From the NCBI GenBank assembly GCA_035934235.1, contig DASYYB010000013.1, forward strand, positions 1 to 30,992: DNA of 30,992 nt, in the 5' to 3' direction. This stretch comes from REEB95 sp035934235. GTDB lineage: Bacteria > Pseudomonadota > Alphaproteobacteria > ATCC43930 > CGMCC-115725. Every line of letters starts with the position of its first letter. Positions within the stretch are counted from its first letter, which is position 1. This document shows positions 14,523 to 22,967 of this stretch, piece after piece. Position numbers and translations under genes: made by a program. Below the pieces are notes generated by a model. The model saw only the letters and a program-made list of their open reading frames with translations. It made no database searches and was not told the DNA's origin.

Positions 14523-14576
14523 CAGGCCGCTCTACCATAGGCGTCAGACGCCCGCCAGAGCACGGCGCTTTCGGCA

Positions 14577-14605
14577 TTGCGGCGCCAGTCGGCCGCCCCT
14601 ATCAT
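14577..14605 (+). promoter_or_regulatory. Candidate ppiD promoter
   Basis: TTGCGG (14577-14582), a 17-bp spacer and TATCAT (14600-14605) in the tpiA-ppiD divergent gap, 54 bp before the ppiD start. Both hexamers match sigma-70 at 4-5 of 6 positions. Confidence 0.45.
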
Positions 14606-14659
14606 CCGCGCGCGCAATCCGGCGCGGCGCAAGCCCGCCGCGCCATTTCGGGCCCCACC

Positions 14660-16537
14660 ATGCTGCAAGCCATCCGCTCCAAAGCCACCTCGCTGGTCGT
14701 CAAGATCCTGTTCGCCGTGCTGATTGTCACCTTCGGCCTTTGGGGCATCGGCGACATCTTCCGCAACCGCAGCGTCGACACCTCGGTCGCGACGGTGGCC
14801 GGCGAGCATATCCAGGCCGCGCAGCTTCAGCAGGCAGTGCACGCCGACATCGATCGGCTGCGCCGCGCGTCCGGCGGTGCCAGCCTCAGCATCGACCAGG
14901 CGAAGCAGCTCGGCGTCGTCGACGCCGCGCTCAATCGGCTGATCGAGTCCGCGGTGCTGGCGCACGAGACCGACCGGCTCAATATCCGTGTCGGCAGCGA
15001 AGCGGTACGCAAGACGATCGTGGACAATCCGGCGTTCCGCGGCTCCAACGGCCAGTTCGACCGCAATGTCTACAATCAAATCCTGGCGGCGAACCGGCTG
15101 AACGACGCGCAATACGAACAGCTGCTGCGTTCCGATCTCGAACGTGACGAGCTGACGATCTCGCTGACCGAAGGCGTCCGGCCACCGCAGGAATTGGCGG
15201 ACGCGATCTATCGCGCCGAGGCCGAACGCCGGGTCGCCGACGTCGTGATGCTGCCGCTGTCGGCGGCGCCGGCGGCGCCCAAACCGTCCGAGCAGGACCT
15301 CGCCACCTTCTATAAGGCGCATCCGGACGCGTTCCGCACGCCCGAGCGCCGCAACTTCACTCTGGCGACGTTGACCATCGACGACGTCGCCGCGGGCATC
15401 AACGTGCCCGACGACAAGCTCAAGGACGCCTATCAGGCGCGGCTCGACGAGTTCCACACGCCGGAAACGCGACAACTCCAACAGATGCTGTTGCCGGACA
15501 AAACAAAAGCCGACGCCGCCGAGGCGCAGCTCGCCGCCGGCAAGCCGTTCGCCACCGTCGCCAAGGCGGTCGCCGGCGCCGATGCCAACACGCTCGATCT
15601 CGGTTGGATGCGCCGCCAGGATCTGCCGCAGCCGCTGGCCGACGCGGCGTTCACCGCCAAGCAGGGCGCCGTCACGGCACCGGTGCAGACGTCATTCGGC
15701 TGGCACATCGTGCGCGTCAACGCGATCAAGTCCGAGCAAACGCAGAGCTTCGATGAGGTGAAGGCCAAGCTGCGCCAGGAAGTCGCGCGCGACATGGCCG
15801 GCGACCGGATCGCGCAGCTCGCCAACCATATCGACGACGCGCTCGCCGGCGGCGGCGCGTTCGAAGCGGTGGCAAAGCAATTCGGTATGAAGACGGCGAC
15901 CGTCGCCGGCATCGATGCGCAGGGCAATCTTGCCGACGGCAAGGCCGTGTCGCTGCTGCAACCGAAAGCCAAAGTGTTGCAAGCCGCATTCTCCACCGCG
16001 CCCGGCCAGAGCAGCGCGCTCGACGATCTCGGCGACAACGGCTACTTCCTCGTCCATGTCGACAAGGCGACGCCGTCGGGCGTGCCGCCGCTTGATCAGG
16101 TGCACGACCGCGTCGCGACGCTCTGGCAGGCAGAGCAACGCAGCGAAGCGCTTGCCGCGCTCGCCAAGCAGATCGCCGACGAGGTCAATGCCGGGCAATC
16201 GCTCAAGGCGATCGCCGCCAAGCGCAAGCTGGTGGTCAGCAGCACCGGCCCGGTGATGCGTTCGGGCGGCAGCAAGGTGTCGCCGGCACTGACCGGCCCG
16301 CTCTTTGGCTTGAAGCCCAATGCCGCAGCATTCGCGCCGGCCGGCGACGGCTATGCCGTCGCGCAACTCACCGCCATCCAGAAGGCCAATCCGGCGACGG
16401 ACAAGGCGACCGTCGACGCGCTGGCGCATCGGCTGGCGCAGCAGATGCAGACCGAGTTCCTCGGCGAATTCTCGCAGGCGCTGCGCGCGCGCTATCCGGT
16501 CGAGATCAACCAGACCAATCTGCAACGCGCGCTGTAG
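14660..16537 (+). CDS. ppiD: PpiD/SurA-like peptidyl-prolyl isomerase, membrane-anchored
   Basis: Periplasmic folding factor anchored in the inner membrane. The 625 residues start MLQAIRSKATSLVVKILFAV, leading into one membrane segment (about 12-32), then a SurA-like N-terminal chaperone domain (about 36-240), a parvulin domain (about 268-360, with AAGKPFATVAKAVAG, LGWMRRQDLPQPLADAAF and FGWHIVRV), and a second helical/parvulin-like half to the C-terminus. The length suits the PpiD family. The stop is only 4 nt before the trpE start, so the two genes are almost certainly on one mRNA. Family assignment is firm; client proteins are unknown. Confidence 0.92.
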   Translation: MLQAIRSKATSLVVKILFAVLIVTFGLWGIGDIFRNRSVDTSVATVAGEHIQAAQLQQAVHADIDRLRRASGGASLSIDQAKQLGVVDAALNRLIESAVLAHETDRLNIRVGSEAVRKTIVDNPAFRGSNGQFDRNVYNQILAANRLNDAQYEQLLRSDLERDELTISLTEGVRPPQELADAIYRAEAERRVADVVMLPLSAAPAAPKPSEQDLATFYKAHPDAFRTPERRNFTLATLTIDDVAAGINVPDDKLKDAYQARLDEFHTPETRQLQQMLLPDKTKADAAEAQLAAGKPFATVAKAVAGADANTLDLGWMRRQDLPQPLADAAFTAKQGAVTAPVQTSFGWHIVRVNAIKSEQTQSFDEVKAKLRQEVARDMAGDRIAQLANHIDDALAGGGAFEAVAKQFGMKTATVAGIDAQGNLADGKAVSLLQPKAKVLQAAFSTAPGQSSALDDLGDNGYFLVHVDKATPSGVPPLDQVHDRVATLWQAEQRSEALAALAKQIADEVNAGQSLKAIAAKRKLVVSSTGPVMRSGGSKVSPALTGPLFGLKPNAAAFAPAGDGYAVAQLTAIQKANPATDKATVDALAHRLAQQMQTEFLGEFSQALRARYPVEINQTNLQRAL

Positions 16538-16541
16538 CGCC

Positions 16542-18044
16542 ATGCAGCTGTCGCCCGAGTTCAAGGAGTTCGCCGCGGCGCACGCCGCCGGCAAGCCTGC
16601 GCTGGTGTGGACGTCGCTGGTCAGCGATCTCGAGACGCCGGTCTCGGCGATGCTCAAGCTCGCGGACGGTGAGCCGTTGAGCTTCCTGTTCGAGAGCGTC
16701 GAAGGCGGCGCGGCGCGCGGCCGCTATTCCTTCATCGGCCTCAAGCCGGATCTCGTCTGGCGCTGCTTCGGCGACCGCGCCGAGATCAACCGTCACGCGC
16801 GTTCGGCACCCGACCGCTTCGAGCCGCAAAATCAGGGCGCACTGGCCTCGCTGCGCGCGCTGATCAAGGAGTGCCGCGTCGCGACACCGAAAGACCTGCC
16901 GCCGATGGCCGCCGGCTTGTTCGGTTATCTAGGTTACGGCACCGTCGGCCTGGTCGAAAAAATTCCCGACAGCAATCCGGACACGCTCGGTATTCCCGAC
17001 GGGTTGCTGGTGCGACCGACCATCGTCTGCATCTTCGATACCATCGCCGACCGTGTCACCGTGGTGACGCCGGTATGGCCCGATGCCGCCCTCACCGCCG
17101 AACAGGCCTATCGCGCGGCGCGCGAGCGCATCGCCGACGTGCTGTCGGATTTCGAGCGCAGCCTGCCGCATCGACGGGAATCGGTCGCGACGGTCGAGGA
17201 GCTGCCGGCGCCGACCGCCAACATGACGCGCGACGAATGCATGCGCATGGTGGCGGCGGCCAAGGAATACATCCGCGCCGGCGAGATCTTCCAGGTTGTG
17301 CCGTCGATGCGTATCAGCGTGCCTTTCAAGCTGCCGCCCTTCGCGCTCTACCGCGCGCTGCGCCGGCTGAATCCCTCGCCGTTCCTGTTCTTTCTCGATT
17401 ACGGGAATTTCGCCGTGGTCGGCTCGAGCCCCGAAATTCTGGTGCGCTTCCGCGACGGCAAGGTGACGATCCGGCCGCTCGCCGGCACGCGGCGGCGCGG
17501 CAAGGACGCGCCCGAGGACGAGAAGCTTGCCCAAGAGTTGCTCGCCGATCCGAAAGAGCGCGCCGAGCATCTGATGTTGCTCGACCTAGCGCGCAACGAT
17601 GTCGGCCGTGTCGCCGTCACCGGCACCGTCAAAGTGGTCGAGCAATTCGTCATCGAACGCTACAGCCACGTCATGCACATCTCGTCGCACGTCGAAGGCC
17701 GCGCAGCGCCCAAAGTCGAAGCGCTCGACGCGCTGATGGCCGGCTTCCCCGCCGGCACGTTGTCAGGCGCGCCCAAGGTGCGCGCGATGGAAATCATCGA
17801 CGAGCTCGAGCCCGAGCGCCGCAATCTCTACGGCGGCGGCATCGGTTATTTCGCCGGCGACGGCAGCATGGACACCTGCATCGTTTTGCGCACCGCGATC
17901 GTCAAGGACGGCAAGATGGTGGTGCAGGCCGGCTGCGGCGTCGTCGCCGACAGCGACCCGGCGGCCGAGCATCAGGAAATCCAGGACAAGGCGCGCGCGC
18001 TTTTCCGCGCGGCCGAAGAAGCGGTCGACTTCGCGCGTCGCTGA
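16542..18044 (+). CDS. trpE: Anthranilate synthase component I
   Basis: With TrpG it makes anthranilate from chorismate and glutamine, the first committed step of tryptophan synthesis. The 500 residues contain the tryptophan-binding region SFLFESVEGGAARGRYSF (near 46-63, the LLES-x10-S type feedback motif) and the chorismate-binding core: IRPLAGTRRRGKD, EHLMLLDLARNDVGRV, FPAGTLSGAPKVRAMEIID and GGIGYFAGDGSMD. It is a stand-alone subunit, unlike the TrpE-TrpG fusion of Sinorhizobium. The start at 16542 is chosen because upstream codons lie inside ppiD and give Arg/Ser-rich non-family sequence. No leader peptide or attenuator precedes it; only 4 nt separate it from ppiD. trpG is 2.5 kb downstream. 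Confidence 0.96.
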   Translation: MQLSPEFKEFAAAHAAGKPALVWTSLVSDLETPVSAMLKLADGEPLSFLFESVEGGAARGRYSFIGLKPDLVWRCFGDRAEINRHARSAPDRFEPQNQGALASLRALIKECRVATPKDLPPMAAGLFGYLGYGTVGLVEKIPDSNPDTLGIPDGLLVRPTIVCIFDTIADRVTVVTPVWPDAALTAEQAYRAARERIADVLSDFERSLPHRRESVATVEELPAPTANMTRDECMRMVAAAKEYIRAGEIFQVVPSMRISVPFKLPPFALYRALRRLNPSPFLFFLDYGNFAVVGSSPEILVRFRDGKVTIRPLAGTRRRGKDAPEDEKLAQELLADPKERAEHLMLLDLARNDVGRVAVTGTVKVVEQFVIERYSHVMHISSHVEGRAAPKVEALDALMAGFPAGTLSGAPKVRAMEIIDELEPERRNLYGGGIGYFAGDGSMDTCIVLRTAIVKDGKMVVQAGCGVVADSDPAAEHQEIQDKARALFRAAEEAVDFARR

Positions 18045-18351
18045 GGCGCTAGCGTCGGCTGCTAGAGCGGCGCTTCGATGACACGGTGTCGGGCGGATCG
18101 GCGGTTGAGGGCCACGTGAACTCCGGCATCATTGCTGCAAGTTGCCGGAACTGGGGCAATTACTCATTTTGTCCATAGAAAGCGGTTATGCATCCGCTGA
18201 TCTCAATAACACCCATGTATTCTTTGTAAGAGTAAAGTGTAAAGCTAGAAATACATGTGAATGTTTTACAAGAACAAATAAAACTGGGAAATTTGAAATA
18301 AAATGCTACGCTTTCGGCACGACCGGATTCAAAGAGGGTCAGGAGGGGCTC
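18045..18351. other. AT-rich segment downstream of trpE
   Basis: A 307-bp gap. Positions 18161-18310 are only about 33% G+C by my count (49 of 150), against roughly 65% on both sides. The AT-rich part contains an inverted repeat CATGTAT (18214-18220) / ATACATG (18251-18257) and an imperfect one around 18220-18229 and 18266-18274. A frame starting at TTG 18142 runs open through it into the next gene, but its residues look random. I see no flanking direct repeat or recognisable mobile-element end. Confidence 0.6.
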
Positions 18352-18570
18352 ATGGGCATAGTCCGGTGCTATTTTCTCGACGAGAACGGCCACATCACCG
18401 GCGCCGAAAATTTCGAGGCGGAGACGGTTGATGCCGCGGTGACCCAAGGCACGAAATTGGCCGAGAAGCGTCCACGCTGCGACAGCATCGAAATCTGGCG
18501 TGGCACCGAACGGCTCTACCCCGCTCCGACTTCAGCGATCCGCCCGAGCCCTCATGCGGTGACTGGCTGA
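18352..18570 (+). CDS. Small conserved-type hypothetical protein
   Basis: A 72-residue protein starting MGIVRCYFLDENGHITGAEN, chosen at 18352 because AGGAGGGG (18340-18347) is an excellent ribosome-binding site 4 nt ahead. The pattern RCYFLDxxxHI, an acidic stretch with alternating Ala, and IEIWRGTERLY near 53-63 resembles a family of short proteins common in Bradyrhizobium whose function I do not know. It is cytoplasmic by appearance. Composition becomes G+C-rich again within this gene, unlike the AT-rich DNA just before it. Confidence 0.65.
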   Translation: MGIVRCYFLDENGHITGAENFEAETVDAAVTQGTKLAEKRPRCDSIEIWRGTERLYPAPTSAIRPSPHAVTG

Positions 18571-18696
18571 ACCTGCCGCCAAGCGGGCGCGCACGCGTTT
18601 CGCGCTCGTAGGGCAAACTGGCCACCGAGTCGCCGGATTTTGCGTGACGGTTAACGCGAATCACCCAATACTCGCGCGCGAGCGACGGAGGACTTC

Positions 18697-18981
18697 ATGC
18701 AGTACACCTTCGCCCGCGCCGTTTTGGCTTCGGCCATCGCATTGGGCACATTGGTCTTCAGCGCCGGTTCGGCCGTGCCCGGCAAATACAATCAATATCA
18801 GTCCGCCTATCCTTCCTATGCCGGACAGGTCACGCCGGTCGTCGTGCCTGACGGGTCGCGTAACAGCCGCACGATTGTCATCGTGCAACAATCGCCGCAG
18901 CTGCTGACACCGGCCGATTTACGATTCTCGGTCGAGAAGGAAGGCGATGTCACGATCGTACGCGGGCCGATTGCGCGCTGA
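18697..18981 (+). CDS. Secreted hypothetical protein
   Basis: A 94-residue protein with a clear Sec signal peptide: MQYTFARAVLASAIALGTLV, ending near SAGSA (24-28). The mature part is Tyr/Gln-rich at first (GKYNQYQSAYPSYAGQ) and then Val/Ile-rich (SRTIVIVQQSPQ, GDVTIVRGPIAR). GGAGG 6 nt before the ATG supports the start. I recognise no family; a small periplasmic role is the most that can be said. Confidence 0.65.
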   Translation: MQYTFARAVLASAIALGTLVFSAGSAVPGKYNQYQSAYPSYAGQVTPVVVPDGSRNSRTIVIVQQSPQLLTPADLRFSVEKEGDVTIVRGPIAR

Positions 18982-19039
18982 CGACAGGCCGCCGCCCGCC
19001 GGAACGCAGGCCACCGCGTTTCAACCCCGGAGACCCAAG

Positions 19040-19450
19040 ATGATTCGAACTTTTGTCGTTGTCGCCGCAGCGGCGGCGTTGTTCGCGGTTGGCGCCGATG
19101 CGCAGCCCGCCCCGCCACCCAAGCCGATCCCGACGCATACCTTCCTCGACCACGTGCCGGTGAGCGGCGTGCCGGGCAAGACCACCACCATGCTGTCGGT
19201 CGAGTGGCCGCCCAACGCCAGCAGCGGCCGGCATTATCACGACGGCGACGAATACGGCTTGGTAACCGAAGGCGTGCTGCAGATCATCTACTTCAACGGC
19301 AAGCCGCCGCTGACCGTGAAGGCCGGCGAGGCCTATCACAATCCTGCCGGCCTGGTGCACGAGACGCGCAACATGTCGTCGAGTATGACGTATTCCATCT
19401 CGGTGCTGGTGCTCGACCGCGGCAAGCCGCTGTCGACGCCGGCGAAGTAA
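19040..19450 (+). CDS. Secreted cupin-domain protein
   Basis: A 136-residue protein with a signal peptide (MIRTFVVVAAAAALFAVGAD, cleavage near DA-QP) followed by a single cupin barrel. Cupin motif 1 is SSGRHYHDGDEYGLVTEG, holding the HxH and Glu metal ligands, and motif 2 is NPAGLVHETRN with the last His. Such proteins bind a metal and may be enzymes or sensors; the periplasmic location is unusual for many cupins but common for this small Rhizobiales type. CGGAG precedes the ATG. The upstream frame extension to 18947 overlaps the previous gene and is rejected. The substrate cannot be predicted. Confidence 0.8.
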   Translation: MIRTFVVVAAAAALFAVGADAQPAPPPKPIPTHTFLDHVPVSGVPGKTTTMLSVEWPPNASSGRHYHDGDEYGLVTEGVLQIIYFNGKPPLTVKAGEAYHNPAGLVHETRNMSSSMTYSISVLVLDRGKPLSTPAK

Positions 19451-19463
19451 CACGGCCGCGGCC

Positions 19464-20402
19464 TCAGCCGCCGCGCGCTTTGATCACCGCCGTCAACGGC
19501 ACCAGCACGACCCCCTGGCGCGACAAGGTCGGCACCCAGCGTTGCAGCGCCGCCAACGTCGCGTCGTGCGCATGGCCGATGGCGATGGCGCTGCCGCGTT
19601 CGCGCGCGAGATTGACCAGCTGCGCCAGGCGAGAGTCGACTGAAATCGCAGCCTGTTCGCCGTCGAGAAAGATATCGCGCGCGGCATAGGGCACGCCGAA
19701 ATCGCGCGCCTCCACCGCCACCGGCGCCGTCGGCACCGCTCGCGCGTCGAGATAAAGCAAGCCGCGCCGCCTGAGCTCGTCCATCACCACTCGCATCGCC
19801 GGCGTGTCCTGGGCGAATTCAGTGCCCATGTGGTTGTCGACGCCGACATAAGCGTCAAAGCGCGCAAGATCCCAACGCAAACGTCGCACCAGCTCGTCGT
19901 GCGGCATGTTGCGCCCGAGGCCGTAGACGCTCATCGCCGCGGTCACCGAGACCGGCTCCATCGGTACATGCAGCAGCAGTTCGTGGCCGGCGCGGCGCGC
20001 CGATGCGGTTTGATCGGCGAGATCGCTCGCGTAAGCGGCGAACGACAGCGTCACCGCCGGCGGCAGCGCGATGGCGCGCGCCGTCGCGTTGGGATCGACG
20101 CCGAGCCCGTCGATGACGATGGCAATGCGCGGCTGGTTGGTCGCAACTGCCGGCGTCGCATACCGGATCCACGCCGATGCGTCGGCGGTAGGTGCGACGT
20201 CGGCCGGCGGCAGCCGCACAGACATCGACGAATTGGCGGCGACGGCCGGTGCATTGGCGCGCCGTTCGCGTTCGTGCCAAACGCCGAACGCCAACAGCAG
20301 CACAATCGCCAGCAACGCCCGCCGGCGCCAGCGTCGCCGCGCACGCGGCGGGGCCGGCGGCGACGTCTCGTCGCGATGCTCGGTCGGCTCGTCCACTGCC
20401 AC
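19464..20402 (-). CDS. Divergent polysaccharide deacetylase family protein (YibQ-like)
   Basis: A 312-residue protein with an Arg-rich cytoplasmic start, one membrane segment (about 27-43, RRALLAIVLLLAFGVWH) and an extracytoplasmic domain of the divergent polysaccharide deacetylase type (about 90-305). Recognisable stretches are PRIAIVIDGLGVDPNATARA, HELLLHVPMEP, YVGVDNHMGTEFA, LLYLDARAVP and GSAIAIGHAH. Family members are envelope proteins of uncertain activity; the classic metal triad of active deacetylases is not fully evident here, so catalysis is doubtful. It lies on the strand opposite the trp genes, convergent with the cupin gene (13-bp gap) and divergent from trpG. Confidence 0.85.
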   Translation of the reverse strand: MAVDEPTEHRDETSPPAPPRARRRWRRRALLAIVLLLAFGVWHERERRANAPAVAANSSMSVRLPPADVAPTADASAWIRYATPAVATNQPRIAIVIDGLGVDPNATARAIALPPAVTLSFAAYASDLADQTASARRAGHELLLHVPMEPVSVTAAMSVYGLGRNMPHDELVRRLRWDLARFDAYVGVDNHMGTEFAQDTPAMRVVMDELRRRGLLYLDARAVPTAPVAVEARDFGVPYAARDIFLDGEQAAISVDSRLAQLVNLARERGSAIAIGHAHDATLAALQRWVPTLSRQGVVLVPLTAVIKARGG

Positions 20403-20502
20403 GCACTACCCCCAAGCCCGGCTTCACGGCGCCGGGCGGTCCCCCGCCGACGCGCTTTTTCTGAGACACGCTGCCGGCTGGGAATGCTCCAGTTTACTCG
20501 AT

Positions 20503-20531
20503 TTCACAGCGCCGGTGCGGCCTGATATAAC
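20503..20531 (+). promoter_or_regulatory. Candidate promoter of trpGDC-moaC-moeA
   Basis: TTCACA (20503-20508), a 17-bp spacer and TATAAC (20526-20531), each 5 of 6 to consensus. The ATG of trpG is at 20552, leaving a leader of about 15 nt with GAGG at 20541-20544. There is no room for a trp leader peptide or attenuator. Confidence 0.6.
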
Positions 20532-20551
20532 GTCGGCGACGAGGCCCCGAT

Positions 20552-21136
20552 ATGTTCCTGCTGATCGATAACTACGACAGTTTCACCTACAACCTGTGGC
20601 ACTACCTCGGCGAGCTCGGCGCCGAGGTCGTTGTCAAACGCAACGACACTCTGTCGGTGGCTGATGCACTCGCGCTCAAGCCACAGGGTATCGTCATCTC
20701 GCCGGGGCCGAGCGATCCCGACCGGGCGGGCATCTGTCTCGAGCTGGTCGCCAAGGCCGGACGCATTCCGTTGCTCGGCGTCTGCCTCGGTCATCAGGCG
20801 ATCGGCCAGGCGTTCGGCGGCAAGGTGGTACGCGCCCAAGTGCCCATGCACGGCAAGCTGAGCGCGATCCGCCACCACGACAGCGGCGTCTTCGCGGGGC
20901 TGCCTAATCCATTCGACGCGACGCGCTATCACTCGCTGATCGTCGAGCGCGCCAGCCTGCCCGCCTCGCTCGCGATCACCGCCGAAACCGAGGACGGCAT
21001 CATCATGGGCATCCAGCACCGCGAGCGACCGGTGCATGGCGTCCAATTCCATCCCGAAAGCATCGCCTCGCAGGGTGGCCACCGCCTGCTTAAGAATTTC
21101 CTCGCGCTTGCCGCCGCGAAGAGCGTCGCCGCATGA
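20552..21136 (+). CDS. trpG: Anthranilate synthase component II (glutamine amidotransferase)
   Basis: Releases ammonia from glutamine for TrpE. The 194 residues are full length for a class I amidotransferase: LLIDNYDSFTYNL (3-15), VISPGPSDP (48-56), nucleophile Cys78 in LLGVCLGHQAIGQAFGG, and His167/Glu169 in GVQFHPESIAS completing the triad. It may also serve para-aminobenzoate synthase, as seen for TrpG in some bacteria; no pabA is visible to separate the roles. Its stop overlaps the trpD start by 4 nt. Confidence 0.96.
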   Translation: MFLLIDNYDSFTYNLWHYLGELGAEVVVKRNDTLSVADALALKPQGIVISPGPSDPDRAGICLELVAKAGRIPLLGVCLGHQAIGQAFGGKVVRAQVPMHGKLSAIRHHDSGVFAGLPNPFDATRYHSLIVERASLPASLAITAETEDGIIMGIQHRERPVHGVQFHPESIASQGGHRLLKNFLALAAAKSVAA

Positions 21137-22164
21137 GCGACAAGACCGACTTCAAGGCGCTGCTGGCGAAATTGGCGGCGGGCGAGCGCCTGTCCCAAAG
21201 CGAGGCGACCGGCGCGTTCGACGCCATGATGTCGGGCGACGCGACGCCGGCACAGATGGGCGGCTTTCTCATGGCGTTGCGGGTGCGCGGCGAGACGGTC
21301 GACGAGATCGCAGCCGCGGTGCACACCATGCGCAGCAAGGCGCTGCACATCAAGGCGCCGGCCGACGCGATCGACGTCGTCGGCACCGGCGGCGACGGCC
21401 GGGGCAGCTTCAACGTCTCGACGTCGGCGGCGATCGTTGCCGCCGGCGCCGGCGCGCATGTCGCCAAGCACGGCAACCGAAACTTCTCGTCGCATTCGGG
21501 CTCAGCCGACATCCTGGCCGCGCTCGGCGTCAACATTGAAGCCGACCCGCGGCTGGTCGAGCGTGCGATCCACGAAGCCGGCATCGGCTTCATGATGGCG
21601 CCGCGCTATCACGCGGCGACGCGACACGTGAATCCGACGCGGGTCGAACTCGGCACGCGCACGGTCTTCAACCTACTCGGCCCATTGTCCAACCCGGCGC
21701 TGGTCAAGCGTCTATTGGTCGGCGTCTTCGCGCCGCAATGGGTCGTGCCGGTCGCCGAAGTGCTGGGCAAGCTCGGCGCCGAACATGCCTGGGTGGTGCA
21801 CGGCGACGGCTTCGACGAGATCACCACGACCGGCAAAACATCCGTGGCCCAATGGAAGGACGGCAAGCTTTCGACCTTCGAGGTTATGCCCGAGATGGCC
21901 GGACTGCCGCGCACGCAGATTGCCGAGCTCAAGGGCGCCGATCCGGCGGAGAATGCGACGAAACTCAAGGCCATTCTTGCCGGTGAAACCGGACCGTTGC
22001 GCGATTGCGTCCTCCTCAACGCGGCAGCAGCGTTGATTATCGCCGGCCGCGCCAAAGACCTCCGCGCGGGCGTGCAGAAGGCGGCGGACTCGATCGCCTC
22101 GGGCGCGGCGCGGCGCGCGCTCGACACGATGGTGGCGATCACCAACGAGACGGTGCCGACATGA
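21133..22164 (+). CDS. trpD: Anthranilate phosphoribosyltransferase
   Basis: Transfers phosphoribosyl from PRPP to anthranilate, second step of tryptophan synthesis. The 343 residues include DVVGTGGDGRGSFNVSTSAA (81-100, PRPP-binding glycine loop GTGGDG at 84-89), AKHGNRNFSSHSGSAD (111-126) and FLLGP-type NLLGPLSNPA near 180, with VVHGDGFDEITTTGKT in the catalytic domain. The usual KHGNRSVSS segment reads KHGNRNFSS here, a minor variation. ATGA overlaps link it to trpG and trpC. Confidence 0.96.
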   Translation: MSDKTDFKALLAKLAAGERLSQSEATGAFDAMMSGDATPAQMGGFLMALRVRGETVDEIAAAVHTMRSKALHIKAPADAIDVVGTGGDGRGSFNVSTSAAIVAAGAGAHVAKHGNRNFSSHSGSADILAALGVNIEADPRLVERAIHEAGIGFMMAPRYHAATRHVNPTRVELGTRTVFNLLGPLSNPALVKRLLVGVFAPQWVVPVAEVLGKLGAEHAWVVHGDGFDEITTTGKTSVAQWKDGKLSTFEVMPEMAGLPRTQIAELKGADPAENATKLKAILAGETGPLRDCVLLNAAAALIIAGRAKDLRAGVQKAADSIASGAARRALDTMVAITNETVPT

Positions 22165-22967
22165 GCGACGTGCTGGTGAAAATCTGCGCGGAAAAACGTG
22201 CCGAGATCGCCGCCAACAAGCGGCTGCACCCGCCGGGCGCGCTGGCGCAGGCCGTGAAACGACTGCCGCCGCCGCGCGGCTTCCTGAAGGCGCTTGAAGC
22301 GGCGGTCGCAGCCGGCCACCCCGGTCTCATCGCCGAGATCAAGATGGCATCGCCGTCGGGCGGCATGATCCGGCCGGATTTTGATCCGGCGGCGCTGGCG
22401 CGTGCCTATGAGCGCGGTGGCGCGACGTGTCTTTCGGTGCTGACCGATGAACCGAATTTCAAAGGTCGGCCCGAACATCTCGTGTTGGCGCGCGCGGCCG
22501 TGAAGCTGCCGGTGCTGCGCAAGGATTTCATGCTCGACCCCTATCAGGTGACCGAGGCGCGCGCCTTGGGCGCCGACTGCATCCTGATCATCATGGCGGC
22601 GGTGATGGATTCCGACGCCGCATTGCTCGAAGCGCGAGCGTTCGAGCTCGGCATGGACGTGCTGGTCGAGGTTCACGACAAGGACGAGCTTTTCCGCGCG
22701 CTCAGGCTCAAGACGCGGCTCATCGGCATCAACAACCGCAACCTCAAGACGCTCAAGACCGATATCGCCACCACCGAAACGCTGGCGCCGCTGATCCCGC
22801 GCGACCGTCTGGTGGTGAGCGAAAGCGGCGTCGCGAAACCGGCGGATGTGAAGCGGCTGGCGCGCGCCGGCGCCAAGGCGTTCCTGATCGGCGAATCGCT
22901 GCTGCGCCAGCCCGATGTCGAGCAGGCGGCGCGCTCGCTGTTCGCGGCTGCCGAGGCACGCGCATGA
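22161..22967 (+). CDS. trpC: Indole-3-glycerol-phosphate synthase
   Basis: Closes the indole ring in the fourth step of tryptophan synthesis. The 268-residue barrel shows LIAEIKMASPSGGMIRPDFD (catalytic Lys in EIKMASPS), TDEPNFKGRPEHL, LPVLRKDFMLDPYQVTEARA (second catalytic Lys), LVEVHDKDEL, GINNRNLKTLKTD and SESGVAKPADVKRL followed by GESLL. It is not fused to TrpF, which is absent from the window. The start at 22161 overlaps the trpD stop (ATGA); the longer ORF start at 22005 would lie inside trpD. Confidence 0.96.
   Translation: MSDVLVKICAEKRAEIAANKRLHPPGALAQAVKRLPPPRGFLKALEAAVAAGHPGLIAEIKMASPSGGMIRPDFDPAALARAYERGGATCLSVLTDEPNFKGRPEHLVLARAAVKLPVLRKDFMLDPYQVTEARALGADCILIIMAAVMDSDAALLEARAFELGMDVLVEVHDKDELFRALRLKTRLIGINNRNLKTLKTDIATTETLAPLIPRDRLVVSESGVAKPADVKRLARAGAKAFLIGESLLRQPDVEQAARSLFAAAEARA

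Noticed and set aside
14522..15481. 319-codon minus-strand frame within ppiD
   Set aside because: Composition typical of antisense frames in G+C-rich DNA; it overlaps certain coding sequence with membrane and parvulin motifs.
18142..18351. N-terminal extension of the small gene at 18352 through the AT-rich segment
   Set aside because: It would start at TTG without a ribosome-binding site, and the residues (many Cys, Lys, Asn) look random, while AGGAGGGG sits right before ATG 18352.
20503..20551. trp leader peptide or attenuator before trpG
   Set aside because: The predicted leader is about 15 nt, with no Trp codons and no terminator hairpin.
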